A stretch of 64,000 nt of DNA from Oidiodendron maius Zn (lineage: Eukaryota > Ascomycota > Leotiomycetes > Myxotrichaceae): contig KN832874.1 of NCBI GenBank assembly GCA_000827325.1, positions 2,154,721 through 2,218,720 on the forward strand, given 5' to 3'. The translations under genes and the position numbers were made by a program. This document shows positions 22,942 through 32,498 of this stretch, piece after piece (within the stretch, counting starts at the first letter, position 1; each line of letters opens with the position of its first letter). Under the pieces are notes generated by a model. It was given only the letters and a program-made list of their open reading frames with translations. It did no database searches and was not told the DNA's origin.

Positions 22942-23619
22942 TCAGGTGCCCATAAAGCCCCCCATCCCCATTCCTCCAAATTCTTCAGAAGCGCCTCGCA
23001 TATCCCATGAATTTGCCCACTCCTTCCAGAACAAGGCTTGTTCATCATCGTCCGTGCCTAAGTAAAATCGAAACAATGACTCCCCAACGTGTTCCCCAGT
23101 AGCTAAGGCTGCTGGGATTTGATCATGTTTTTGAACCGAGCCAAACTTACTTGAGCTATGCTGCAATCCAGCTCCGGGATGACTGGTTTCGTGAGTCAAA
23201 CTGCAATATTTATCTCGTGCTGAAGTCCTTTTAATAATTGTGCCCGCATTCTTCGTGACGACGAATTTGTCCATTGCCTCTAATACGGCGATCGTCTGGT
23301 TGACTGCATGGAACAAAGAGTTCTGAGCTTCAGAAGCAGCTCGGAAGATGCAGATGAGAATTGTGGTCACAGCAAAGAAAATATAGGTCGAGTTATACCA
23401 CCTACAGAAATTTATTTGGTTCGATTCTGAATAGACAGCATTCGGTGGATAGATTAACTTGCGTGTCTTGACGTAGTCGAAATATTTAAAAGCTGCGAGG
23501 TAGCAATAAATTAGCCTCTTGCAAATCTCAATGTCTGCTGGGGTTTGGTTTTTAGGTTGATTGCTGAGGCTGGCGAAGATCGTGTCGGCTTCTTTCATGT
23601 ACTTTCCAGAGAGCGCCAT
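22942..23619 (-). CDS. fungal transcription-factor domain protein without DNA-binding domain (fragment?)
   Basis: The frame opens with MALSGKYMKEADTIFAS and, after a probable 66-nt intron, continues KTRKWYNSTYIFFAVTTILICIFRAA, the pattern of the C-terminal part of the fungal-specific (middle homology) domain of Zn2Cys6 regulators. It ends in a Gly/Met-rich tail (EEFGGMGMGGFMGT) like an activation domain. No Cys6 cluster occurs within the 800 bp upstream. It could be the C-terminal remnant of a decayed regulator or a natural short form. Length is about 200 residues after splicing, against 500-700 for intact family members. Confidence 0.55.
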   Translation of the reverse strand: MALSGKYMKEADTIFASLSNQPKNQTPADIEICKRLIYCYLAAFKYFDYVKTRKLIYPPNAVYSESNQINFCRWYNSTYIFFAVTTILICIFRAASEAQNSLFHAVNQTIAVLEAMDKFVVTKNAGTIIKRTSARDKYCSLTHETSHPGAGLQHSSSKFGSVQKHDQIPAALATGEHVGESLFRFYLGTDDDEQALFWKEWANSWDMRGASEEFGGMGMGGFMGT

Positions 23620-24472
23620 GGTGATAATGATTTTGGAAGACTAACCCACGTGGGCAAATCTATAAAGGGACCGACTAGTCTGCTTTGCAAATCGGATTTG
23701 GCGTTTCAATCGTAAAGTGATGGAATTTGATAGATTTACAAGAGCTGAAGATATTCGTGATTATTCTTAGAATTTCTGTCCAGACAAGTAATCCCCAACT
23801 CTTGTAGTGGCTATTTGTAGATTGGAAGATTGTTTAGCAACCTTCAAATAACGTTACCTTTAAGACTCTAGCACGGATCCGCGGGAAGTTTACCATGGGT
23901 GGCGCCACAGCCGACGCGCCACCCACAGTTACCGCCACTGAACCTCGAGGGGGATGATAGTGTGTCTTCGTAGACCGACCAGTGCAACGGCGGATAGAGT
24001 GAGCTGCTTTGGATCCGAAGTGATCACAGCGAAGTAGTATTGCAGCAATGCAGTCTCGGCCTGCCGTCACGTGTAACGATGAACAGCAATGTGTTGACAA
24101 TTTGTGCTACTACAGTTTACCACTAATGAGTATTCTGAGGTGACAAAGAAGAAAGAAAGATACTAGAAAAGGAGCGATGCCTCGCATCTCTCCCTATGGC
24201 CGGTGCGGCCACGTCCAATTAGAGACTGTCTATTAGATAGCTAGGTAGCCAATCTAACTTTATTCAAATCCTCATTACTCCTCATAGGTGGCCGGCCAAG
24301 GCCAGCCAGCCTCGCAATTAGCTAGAAAAGTCCGATGCACGGATTGAGCAGGCGATGCTCTACCACCACCAAATTAAACCAGTCGCCAACGAAGGCTCAA
24401 ACCAAGTATGGCAAACGTATTATACTAGTAATATATAATACAGTAGCCTAACTTACGTATCATCATATTCAA
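23620..24472. other. intergenic, no gene seen
   Basis: About 850 bp between two minus-strand genes. A GC-rich part (23870-24100) has an open minus frame that I do not recognise and do not support. The rest is AT-moderate. Confidence 0.45.
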
Positions 24473-25638
24473 TCATCTCCATCGATCATCTCCCCATTCA
24501 CTTTGACAAGTGACAAGTGCTGTTGAGTTACTATTACACCTCGCGCTGTATCGTATATTAGCTGTATAAGTTATTTCTGGCGGAGCAGCCCTGTCATCCC
24601 AGCCTTCGACCATAGCGATCTGACTTGCTACCTCGCCTGCCTTTTTATGGTGGTGAAACAGTTCCGGATTAACTGTCACACATCGTAGCGTACCCTGCGT
24701 GCACCACTTACGCATGTTCATGGTGATGATTCTATCCTTTCCGCCTCTGGATAGAGCATACATCTTAAGCGCAGCGGCCCGAGTTACTGCATAAGCAAAG
24801 GTGCAGAGTGGCGCAATTGAATAATGGACTACACGAAGCTGCGGCGGAAAATAACTGCGGCCTCCATAAACGTGACGATAAATTGTCGACTCTGGTAGCG
24901 TTTGATCCATCGTCGCTTTGAATCTTCCGTCCTTGAAGTCAATCGGATCTCCGGCATGGCCTAGCCACAGAAGGTCCCAGGAGTCGCCATATGGAGAATT
25001 GGAGCTTCTTGTCGCATTTGTAAGTTCCTTGATCATTGGCGCCACCAGCTTCATTTGATCCTTAATTTTGATGTCCCAGTCTGCGTCATCCTCCATGATG
25101 AGGGCTGTCGCCCATCCGTTCTCAATAACATTTCTCAGCGCATTCAAGTGGCCCAGCCAGCATCGAGCTTGGCCCGGGCCAATGCCATATACTTCCTCGC
25201 GACGAGCACTGCTAGCAGACGGAGTTTTTTTCTTTCGACGGAATATGTTAACTTCCTCTTCGGTCCAGTCTGGCTGTTTCGGGGCCGTCAAGTTTAATCC
25301 TGTGAAGGTCGCTGCTGTGTACAGCCCACTAAGTCTCCAGGAAGGGCCAGTCGTAACCACAACCATTTGCTCAAACTTATACCGCCAGTCAGCTTTAGTA
25401 AATAATAAGCTGTGTAAGTAACGGAAATTCTTACGCCAAGCGTTGCATTGCTCGCTCTATGTGCTTTGATCTCTTCTCTTCGAAACCGGCTCAGTTGCAT
25501 CTCAGGAGACAGATAGGCCAATGATACCATCAAAATAAGAGCTGCAACAAGGACCATAATAGGACGTTCTCGTTCTTTATTGTAAACATTCCACCTTGTG
25601 ATGGAGGGTGGCAGCGAAGCATTATTTGATGGGCCCAT
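24473..25638 (-). CDS. glycosyltransferase family 25-like protein (type II membrane)
   Basis: Exon 1 encodes a short cytosolic tail and a membrane anchor (IMVLVAALILMVSLAYL). An intron with a GTAAGA donor ends so that the frame reads NATLG/FEQMVVVTTGPSWRL. The remainder has GLNLTAPKQPDW, then GQARCWLGHLNALRNVIENGW and ALIMEDDADWD, the acidic ED-D metal/donor motif of GT25 (LPS-biosynthesis-type) transferases. LLWLGHAGDPIDF and APLCTFAYAVTRAAALKM follow in the usual order. It is probably a Golgi galactosyl/glucosyl-type transferase; donor and acceptor are unknown. Spliced length is about 365 residues. Confidence 0.8.
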
Positions 25639-26449
25639 GATATTAGTGCCAGAATGTTTGCTGCGCGTAAAGTTAGCATATGCCTAAAGCAGTGACGGTA
25701 AAGCAGACGGGAAGCATTTTTTTGTCCTGCTACCTTGGATTATGTCGAATAAGTAAGCATTTCGTGGAGACGTATGTACTGAGACAAAATTAGCGGTGTG
25801 CGCGCGTTAAGTCAAGACAATTTCACACCCCAATGTCCGACTTCGGTTGTAGCTCCCGCCAGACGACGAACGGCCCTCTCGCGCCAGGATATTCCCGTAA
25901 TAGGTTTCATAAATCCAGTAAGGGTTACGCATTAGTCCCGCTATGAGTGATGGGGTTCACCACTCAATATTGAAGGGCACAGCCAGCAAAAGGATGATGC
26001 TGCCGAACGAAGGGGCGAGGGTAATCCCCCCCAAAAAAGATATGTCAAATTTCTAAGACAGCACCCATCCCGGCTCACCAATTAGCCAAAGCCACATATC
26101 CTACCTTGTCTCAACTACTAGCACGGCTGCGGATGCCACCCGGCGTGGTATCGATGCTGGATATGCCTTTGGAATACACTTATGTACGCCAGTGGCCTGC
26201 TATTACCGGTAATCTGAAATGTATTTAGTAGTATCCAGGGTTCATACCAACTTCCCTTGATGTAGGTCTTACCTATTCCTCTCGATGAGGAATTCTTCAC
26301 GAGGAAATTCTGCAATACGTTATTCAGCGATGGCTACTCCAAGAGCGGGCCCGGCTGGGTATAAAAAGCAAACGCTTCTGCTGTCATGAACAAAATACGA
26401 TTTCCCTGCTAGCAACTGTTATGTAAGATCCCATACACTGAAGCACAAC
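25639..26449. other. intergenic, promoter of the secreted repeat peptide
   Basis: About 800 bp between divergent genes. It has a TATA box at 26360. No further gene is seen. Confidence 0.5.
26360..26367 (+). promoter_or_regulatory. TATA box of the acidic repeat peptide gene
   Basis: TATAAAAA lies about 83 bp upstream of the ATG at 26450, a usual fungal spacing for strongly regulated genes. Confidence 0.55.
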
Positions 26450-26800
26450 ATGAAGCCTACTACAACCACAGTTCTCCTGTCTCTACTTGCTAGCTTCTCC
26501 ATAACCCTAGCTGCTCGCAGTGCATTGGAGACAGAGCAATATAAAGCGCTGGCCGACCAACTACACTTTGATCCGGCTGAGATACAAGGCATTCAAATGA
26601 AGATGGCAGGGAACCATAAACGGCAGGGTGGTGACGATTCGGGCGGCGATGATGATGGCGGTGATGACGATGGCTCGGAAGGGAACCATAAACGGCAGGA
26701 CGATGATGACGACGATGATGATGGCGGTGATGACGATGGCTCGGAAGGGAACCATAAACGGCAGGACGATGACGACGACGATGATTCTAGCGACGACTGA
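26450..26800 (+). CDS. secreted Asp/Gly-rich repeat protein with Kex2-type sites
   Basis: A single exon encodes 116 residues. A signal peptide (about residues 1-21) and a short helical pro-region are followed by three units, each introduced by GNHKRQ (Lys-Arg at 57-58, 81-82, 103-104). Cleavage after each Lys-Arg would release acidic peptides of 24, 22 and 12 residues, all starting with Gln. They contain almost only Asp, Gly and Ser before the next GNHKR. This is the design of Kex2-processed repeat proteins (KEPs) and, more loosely, of fungal RiPP precursors. No Tyr is present in the core, and no DUF3328-type modifying enzyme is seen nearby, which argues against a dikaritin. The units are near-identical in DNA, suggesting recent duplication. 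Confidence 0.65.
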   Translation: MKPTTTTVLLSLLASFSITLAARSALETEQYKALADQLHFDPAEIQGIQMKMAGNHKRQGGDDSGGDDDGGDDDGSEGNHKRQDDDDDDDDGGDDDGSEGNHKRQDDDDDDDSSDD

Positions 26801-28552
26801 TTCTTACTGCACCAGGCGGCAACACAGGCCCAGTACTAGCCACGGATGGAGATTGGAACGGGCTTGTGCGTAAGATGTACGCAGTATTGTTGGAGGCAAT
26901 CTAGATATACAAATATGTGGGTTTGGACCATGTTGGAGATTGATACGTCAGGATAGCCGGTCAATAGAATAAACATACAACGGAGCACTGCAATGCCGTG
27001 TGAGCCTCAACTTACGATGCTCCCCGATCCAGCAAGCACCCAATACATTTACGCAACTGGGTGAGCAGGCAATATTTCTGTCGGCCAAAGTAGCAACGTT
27101 AACAACAGCTTGATTGAGGGAAGCTGTACTGAAACTGTTGACATTGACTTTAGCTATATAGATGGCTTTTCTGTGATAATAACCTGCTCCTCGGATGGAG
27201 AATCAGTTACTTGTTGCAACATTGACTTGTTTAGTAAAATTGGAAAGGTTCTGTTGGGGTGGGAGCCGTTACTTGCCTGCCAGCTCTAACGATCACTACA
27301 GCCTTATAGTGGTTAGCCGCTTTACATGCAAGAGGAGAGTTCTAACATCTGGTGAGCATCGAAGAGAGTGTGAAGTGAACGAGCGCGAGAGTGTGTGACA
27401 CAACCGCTATTCCGAGTCTGCTCTCGCGAAGGACACCGCACTCGCCTGACTCAACTGTCCACCTGTTCGCAATAGCCTCAAACCCGCTATGGTAGACTCA
27501 AACACCCCTACTCCCATTCCTCATAGAACCGATGACAACGTGACCGCAACGGTTGTCTACCTCCACCGCCCACCGCACTCGCGCGGTCTGTGGCTCTCCC
27601 CATCAGACCTCTCCGCCCTGCCCACGCCCGCGACAGCGACGCTCAAAGTACCCGGTATCAACCTCCTCTTCCCACACCCCTTTGCGACGTATTGCACTGC
27701 TGCCGCCGACAAGCCTCGACGAACGCCCACCCGAACATCAAATGCCCACTCCAAAGGCCGCTTTGGCCTGGCCCTTAGCTCTCTTTAGCGCTGGTGACGA
27801 TACGGACACCTTCATAAGCTGGACACTCATAGATCTGTGCAGGGGTTGCTGCACTGGTGTCTTGCTTTTCTTTGGTGATGTATGAGTTGGCGCAAACAGA
27901 GCCGCCGAAAGTCGAAGAAGTTCAATGGTAGCCGGAAGCTATTGAGACGTACTTCGTCGACCGTTTCGCATGTTAGATAAAAGGAATTCATACTGTACCC
28001 TTTTTTTTGTTGCCCGGCAAGCAACGAAGATTCCACTTAGAAGTAAGGAGACGGGCTTTGAGCTGATATTAAGTGGGGCCATGTAGAGACTCACTGAAGT
28101 TGTCGCCGTAGTAGTGTTAGTTCTAGTCTAAAGTGAAATAAATAACCAACAGCGTAAAAAGAAGTTCCATATGACAGGGTGAAACTAAGGTGGGGCAACC
28201 TCAAGCCAAAACATTATTGTAGACTTTCAGGCTCCGTCTTGTTTTTCTTTCAGTAAGTATGTTTCAATGATACGTACTCGGCTTGGAGACGATCAAGAGA
28301 TCGGTCGGGAACCACCTTCAGGAACCATCCGCGGAGACAAAGAGAATATAGACGCATCTGATGGTAGACGGAATATTGTCTTTCAAAGCAAAGTCACTAG
28401 TCATGGAGACGAAGTCCTCCTTCGGCTTTAAAGCAAGGCTTTATCGTCAGGATTTGAATGTCATATAAAGGTTGAATAATACAACCCGTCTCCTACTGTA
28501 ACACGACTACATAAAAATCTCCGTATCTCGTGTCTGTACCCATGAAATAGCC
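26801..28552. other. intergenic, no supported gene
   Basis: About 1.75 kb. The GC-rich part at 27420-27800 is open in several frames at once, including a 99-codon plus frame from 27489, which is more likely compositional than coding. Nothing else is recognised. Confidence 0.45.
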
Positions 28553-28911
28553 ATGGCGTTACAAGTGAACTCTCTGCTCTATACTTACGAAGATCAAGTT
28601 TACATCAACGGTCTTTCAAGCAGCCGTCCTCCCATCACGTTTAATACCAGCAGTGGGAATCTCTCGCTAAAGAGCGGCTCTTGGATAAGAATGCGTTTGA
28701 AATGGCAGGTCTGTGGACAGTTAATGCTCAGGATGTGCTCCAAAAGATGTTAAAATACAAAGGAATCGCCACTAGAATCAGCTCTGCCTGCTCCAATAAA
28801 TCCATGACTATCAAAACCGCCAAGGCCACTAAACGCGATGAATTTGATCAGTCTGACCTATCTGATTATATTAAAGTTAGATCAGGTGGCTGGAGAGAGG
28901 ATAAAAAGTAG
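28553..28911 (+). pseudogene. fragment of an FMN-dependent alpha-hydroxyacid dehydrogenase (lactate-monooxygenase-like)
   Basis: The start MALQVNSLLYTYEDQVYING and SRPPITFNTSS resemble the N-terminus of FMN-dependent lactate 2-monooxygenase-like proteins. Next, in a shifted frame, comes WESLAKERLLDKNAFE, also typical. The similarity then stops, and the remaining residues (LWTVNAQDVLQKM... to the stop at 28911) do not match the FMN domain. It is a truncated, one-base-shifted remnant close to repeat debris. Assignment is from memory of the family and not certain. Confidence 0.4.
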
Positions 28912-29358
28912 TCCTAAGGCTTCAAGTCCATATTACACATATGGTGTGGGTACCTGCTAGGCTGCCCCTCTGGCGCCTAGTCAGTGACTCAATTGTGTAT
29001 TCCTTGTTGAGAGTATAAGGAATCTGGTTCTCCTGTATGCCTTTTTCTTACTCTAGTTATCTCTGCATACTCTAGTCAATATACTGAGTTTCACCTTTCT
29101 TGATCAGAGGTCGTAGTCGGATATCAAGGTGAAACTCAGAGTTATATTGACTATTGAGTGATTCAGAGACAACTATCGAGTAAAGATACACTGGAGTAAT
29201 GCCCCCTCATATAGATCTATTCAGCCCCTTTTTGAATCACATGAATCCTTTAAATCCTCCGAATCATCTTAGTCCTGGATCCCGAAGGATGTGTGATATG
29301 TGCTTGAGGCCCTAGTCCATAACCTTGATTACTAACTACGACATGCGCACGGTATACC
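28912..29358. other. repeat-containing intergenic region
   Basis: Holds the inverted-repeat structure at 29055-29174 and its AT-moderate flanks; otherwise nothing. Confidence 0.5.
29055..29174. repeat. imperfect inverted repeat (two ~45-bp arms), related copy at 44578
   Basis: The left arm (29055-29097) and the right arm (29126-29174, opposite strand) share TAGTCAATAT and CTGAGTTTCACCTT, around a 28-bp spacer. The right arm plus spacer read on the minus strand matches 44578-44648. It looks like two facing ends of an old transposable element, or one end inserted into another. Confidence 0.6.
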
Positions 29359-30393
29359 TCAGAACCCTTTAGTATCAACAGCAACAATTTTACCACCCTC
29401 AGTAAGTGTTCCGTTAATCGGACTCGCCAGCCCGCCCGATGTAGCAACAAACAAGACCTCCTCCAAACCCCGCCTCCCGAATGCACAACTCGTCGGTCCT
29501 GGCAGTGTCAACTGCGCTTCCGCACCCAGCACCGACACCATATTTCCACTGCTCGGGACCAAAACACTCAGCTGGTTGCGGAAATTCATGGCGATCCAAA
29601 GCCTGCCTTCCTTATCGACGGCGAAATCATCCGGCAAGACTCCGGTGGCCAACACCTCCACTGTGCCGTATACCGTGCCGTTTCGATGGATGTGAACACG
29701 GCCTACGGTTTGTTGTGCAGTATTGGTATAATACAGCCACCCATCGTGAATTTTGATCCCATTTACGCCAATTGGGAAAGCTCCCGCGGGTGGTTTCAGC
29801 TCCGGGATATCGACAGCAATGTCGTACGTCCTGGCCGCAACGTCGACGTTGAACACGACCCCGAGTGAAGAATCAGCAACTAGAATCGTCTTCTCCTGAG
29901 ATGAAAGCGTGGTCACACCATTCGGCAAGACACTCTCGGGAATATCAACGACCTTCTTCACTTGTGCTCCTGATCCGTTCTTGCTATTGAACGATCGCAT
30001 GTCAAGCTCAAATATGGAGACGCTTCCCTTCACGCCGGTGAGGGTCGCAAAGCTGACATTCGCGCCCGCGATATAGTACGTGTCGTGGCCGAGCGCGGCA
30101 ATGCCAGCAAGCCCAGTCACGCTGGAGAACGTATGTACGAGGGTGGAGGATCCATCGCGAGGGTCAACGAGGTAGACGGATGCAGAGGGGATCCCGAGTG
30201 AGGCGAGGATCGTGTTATCGGGGCGGACGGCGAGGTTTTCAAGCCATGTCGGGTCGGGAAATTTATGGATGGCGTGGTCTGGAAGAGGAAGAGAAACCGC
30301 GCGTGGATGCGACTGCGGATTTGGGAAAGAGGTTGACAATGAGGTAAAAACGAGGAGAATGGTGGTGAAAGAAGAGGTTTTGAAGTACATCAC
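29359..30393 (-). CDS. secreted SMP-30/gluconolactonase-like beta-propeller protein
   Basis: A single exon encodes 344 residues with a signal peptide (MMYFKTSSFTTILLVFTSLSTS). The start of the mature chain, HKFPDPTWLENLAVRPDNTILAS, followed by SVYLVDP, TGLAGIAALGHDTYYI, PNGVTTL, VNGIKIHDGWLYYTNT, LPDDFAVDKEGRLWIA and a last blade with GPTSCAFGR, is the pattern of a fungal SMP-30/LRE-like group. That group includes the hetero-Diels-Alderases of tropolone sesquiterpenoid clusters (EupF, AsR5). Members without such activity are also common. There is no neighbouring PKS or terpene cyclase, so the catalytic role is open. It is intact although flanked by transposon debris on both sides. Confidence 0.75.
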   Translation of the reverse strand: MMYFKTSSFTTILLVFTSLSTSFPNPQSHPRAVSLPLPDHAIHKFPDPTWLENLAVRPDNTILASLGIPSASVYLVDPRDGSSTLVHTFSSVTGLAGIAALGHDTYYIAGANVSFATLTGVKGSVSIFELDMRSFNSKNGSGAQVKKVVDIPESVLPNGVTTLSSQEKTILVADSSLGVVFNVDVAARTYDIAVDIPELKPPAGAFPIGVNGIKIHDGWLYYTNTAQQTVGRVHIHRNGTVYGTVEVLATGVLPDDFAVDKEGRLWIAMNFRNQLSVLVPSSGNMVSVLGAEAQLTLPGPTSCAFGRRGLEEVLFVATSGGLASPINGTLTEGGKIVAVDTKGF

Positions 30394-31100
30394 GGGATGA
30401 GACCGATTGGGAGATGGGTGGGCGCAGGAACGAAATCATCTCGTGGACAGGTTGCAAGCAACATTTTATATCAGGTTAAAATTAGAGACGTCCTTGGCGT
30501 CGACGTCAAAGTCCATCGCCACGCATAATTACGAGAGCAGCTCGATTTCTAAAAGTCGTCCTGTCCCATCTCATAACTTCTCGGTCCGGATGCCGTGCGC
30601 TTAGAAATGTCAGACGGAGTGAGCACTTAGAATGTCCCCAAGTACGACGGTCAACGACTCCTCTGGGTGCCTGGAAGTCCATTAGCTAAGCATATTAAAC
30701 GCTACTAGGGCCTCGGCGATAATTCTCGTATATCCGGGGCCAGGGACTTGGTAAGAATTTCGCACGGTGGAATGAAATGACGCCGGATCGTCGCAAGCGG
30801 CCGACAATCCGATGCTTAGTGCTAGCCAGCTCTTATCCAGGATAACCTTGTGACTAATCGCATATACCAAAGGGTAAGTCATGGTAGACTAGTCTTTGGA
30901 GTAAGTTAGGTAGTGCAGAGACAGTTATGAAATTGTCTACCGCCGCTGAATCCGAACGAGGTTCACCACAATTCGCTCCCGTGATTGCTAAGAACAAGTT
31001 CCCAACACCACCTCCCCATCAAGCCAGCTTGACCCGCTAGTGGGTCGCGTATGCCGACGCTAAATAGACGTTAGTGACCAATTATCGTATTGTGGTGCTT
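30394..31100. other. intergenic, promoter side of the SMP-30-like gene
   Basis: About 700 bp of normal base composition with no gene seen, running into the AT-rich block from about 31130. Confidence 0.5.
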
Positions 31101-32147
31101 ACGTCTACAGTACTAGACTTTAAGTTTGAGCCGCTAAGCGAAACCAACCAGATTTTCAATTTCTCTACCCAACTTATATTATATATTATAGAACTAATTT
31201 TGAAGCTATTCCTATATATAATACATTAAAATAACTATAAAGTTTAACTCTTCAATTCTTTCAAACTAGATCCCTTCCTGACTCCTTTAATACTTTATAT
31301 ATTAACCCTTTACTGTAATATATACCTTAATCTATCTTAGTATACTCTCTATAAAGCTTTCAAATAACTTATCTGGTAAAGTCTTCTATACTTCTTTCAA
31401 GGCTTCTTTAACCTTTATTCAAGCTTCCTCTATCTCTTCTGTTATGTTTATAATATCAGGAAACATCTTTTAAGCTAGTAATTTAAGTATATACTAAGCG
31501 TTCTTAATTGGGTTTAGATCTAGGGAATAAGGAGGCTAATCTATAAACCTAATACTCTATTCTTGGAACTATTCTTAGACCTTTATAGCTATATAGATTA
31601 AAGCGTTATTATATATAAATATAAAGTTGTCTATATAGTACTAAACTATATTTTAATCCAAAACTTCAATATAACTGTTTGTAGTATATCTATACTTCTT
31701 TAACTTAAAGTTATACTTAAGTATATATAAAGAAAACCTCTCTATAAAGCCCTAAAAGTATCCCTAAACTATTATTTATATTTGCTTTCTAGCTATATAT
31801 ATTTCTATAAAGTCTAGCTTCTATTTATCCTTTAGAGTACTATAAACCTATATAATCTCTTTACTAGAGCTATACTCTATAGAATATTTATTAGAAAACA
31901 TATATTTTCTCTATATATCAACTGTCTAGTACTGCCTATACTTATACTAAAGTAAACGCTTATCTGTATTCTTTTCAGACAATTCCAGTTGCTTCTTTAT
32001 ATACTAGTAAGTAAAGCTATAAGCCCTTACTAGCTCCTTAATATATATATTGCTTATTTTTAGGCCTATAGCAGTTTAACATTACTTAAACATAAGCTTT
32101 AGATAGATTTATAGATTTTAAAGTATAGATTAATAGTCTTGTTTAGT
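31100..32147 (-). mobile_element. Tc1/mariner-type DNA transposon remnant (RIP-decayed)
   Basis: On the minus strand, near 31500-31560, the sequence reads PPYS-DLNPI followed a few residues later by a position usually Trp, the C-terminal signature of Tc1/mariner DDE transposases (SPDLNPIE). Near 31590-31630 it reads NNALIYIAIKV, a mutated form of the DNAPIH-A region with the second catalytic Asp. Many in-frame stops and extreme AT content mean it is dead. The changes seen (Asp to Asn, Glu to Lys, Trp to stop) are what RIP produces. Terminal inverted repeats were not identified, so the ends are approximate. Confidence 0.6.
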
Positions 32148-32152
32148 ATAAA

Positions 32153-32498
32153 TATTACAAACACAAAGCAAGAGCCTAAGGCTTGGTAGGCAGCAGCCTA
32201 TACAGAGAACCCTTATAAGTGGCTCAGGAAGAGTCACGTGACATGCACGGGATTATAGGGATTATAGGGATTATAGTATAATCCAAATAATCCAGCTAAT
32301 CCAGGATAAACAAAGGTTCTATATAAATAATATATATTCCTTAGTAGATAAAAGCTTTATACTTAACTTAAATAAAGTATCTTATTACTACTTTAGTAAC
32401 TTATTAAGTCTATATATTACTTCTTGACTTAATAGTATCCCTGCCTTATCTAATCTACTTAATGACTTACCTAACACTAGATATAAGCTATCGTTACA
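32153..32498 (+). repeat. 5' LTR of the Gypsy-type element
   Basis: 346 bp, same length as the 3' LTR. It contains a short internal tandem GGGATTATA repeat, ends CGTTACA, and differs from the 3' LTR almost only by transitions. Confidence 0.85.

Noticed and set aside
26450-26800. Dikaritin-type RiPP precursor
   Set aside because: There is no Tyr in the repeated core and no DUF3328 protein nearby, so a Kex2-processed repeat protein is the safer label.
27489-27885. Overlapping 99-110-codon plus frames
   Set aside because: Several frames on both strands are open at once in a GC-rich tract, with no recognisable domain or intron structure.
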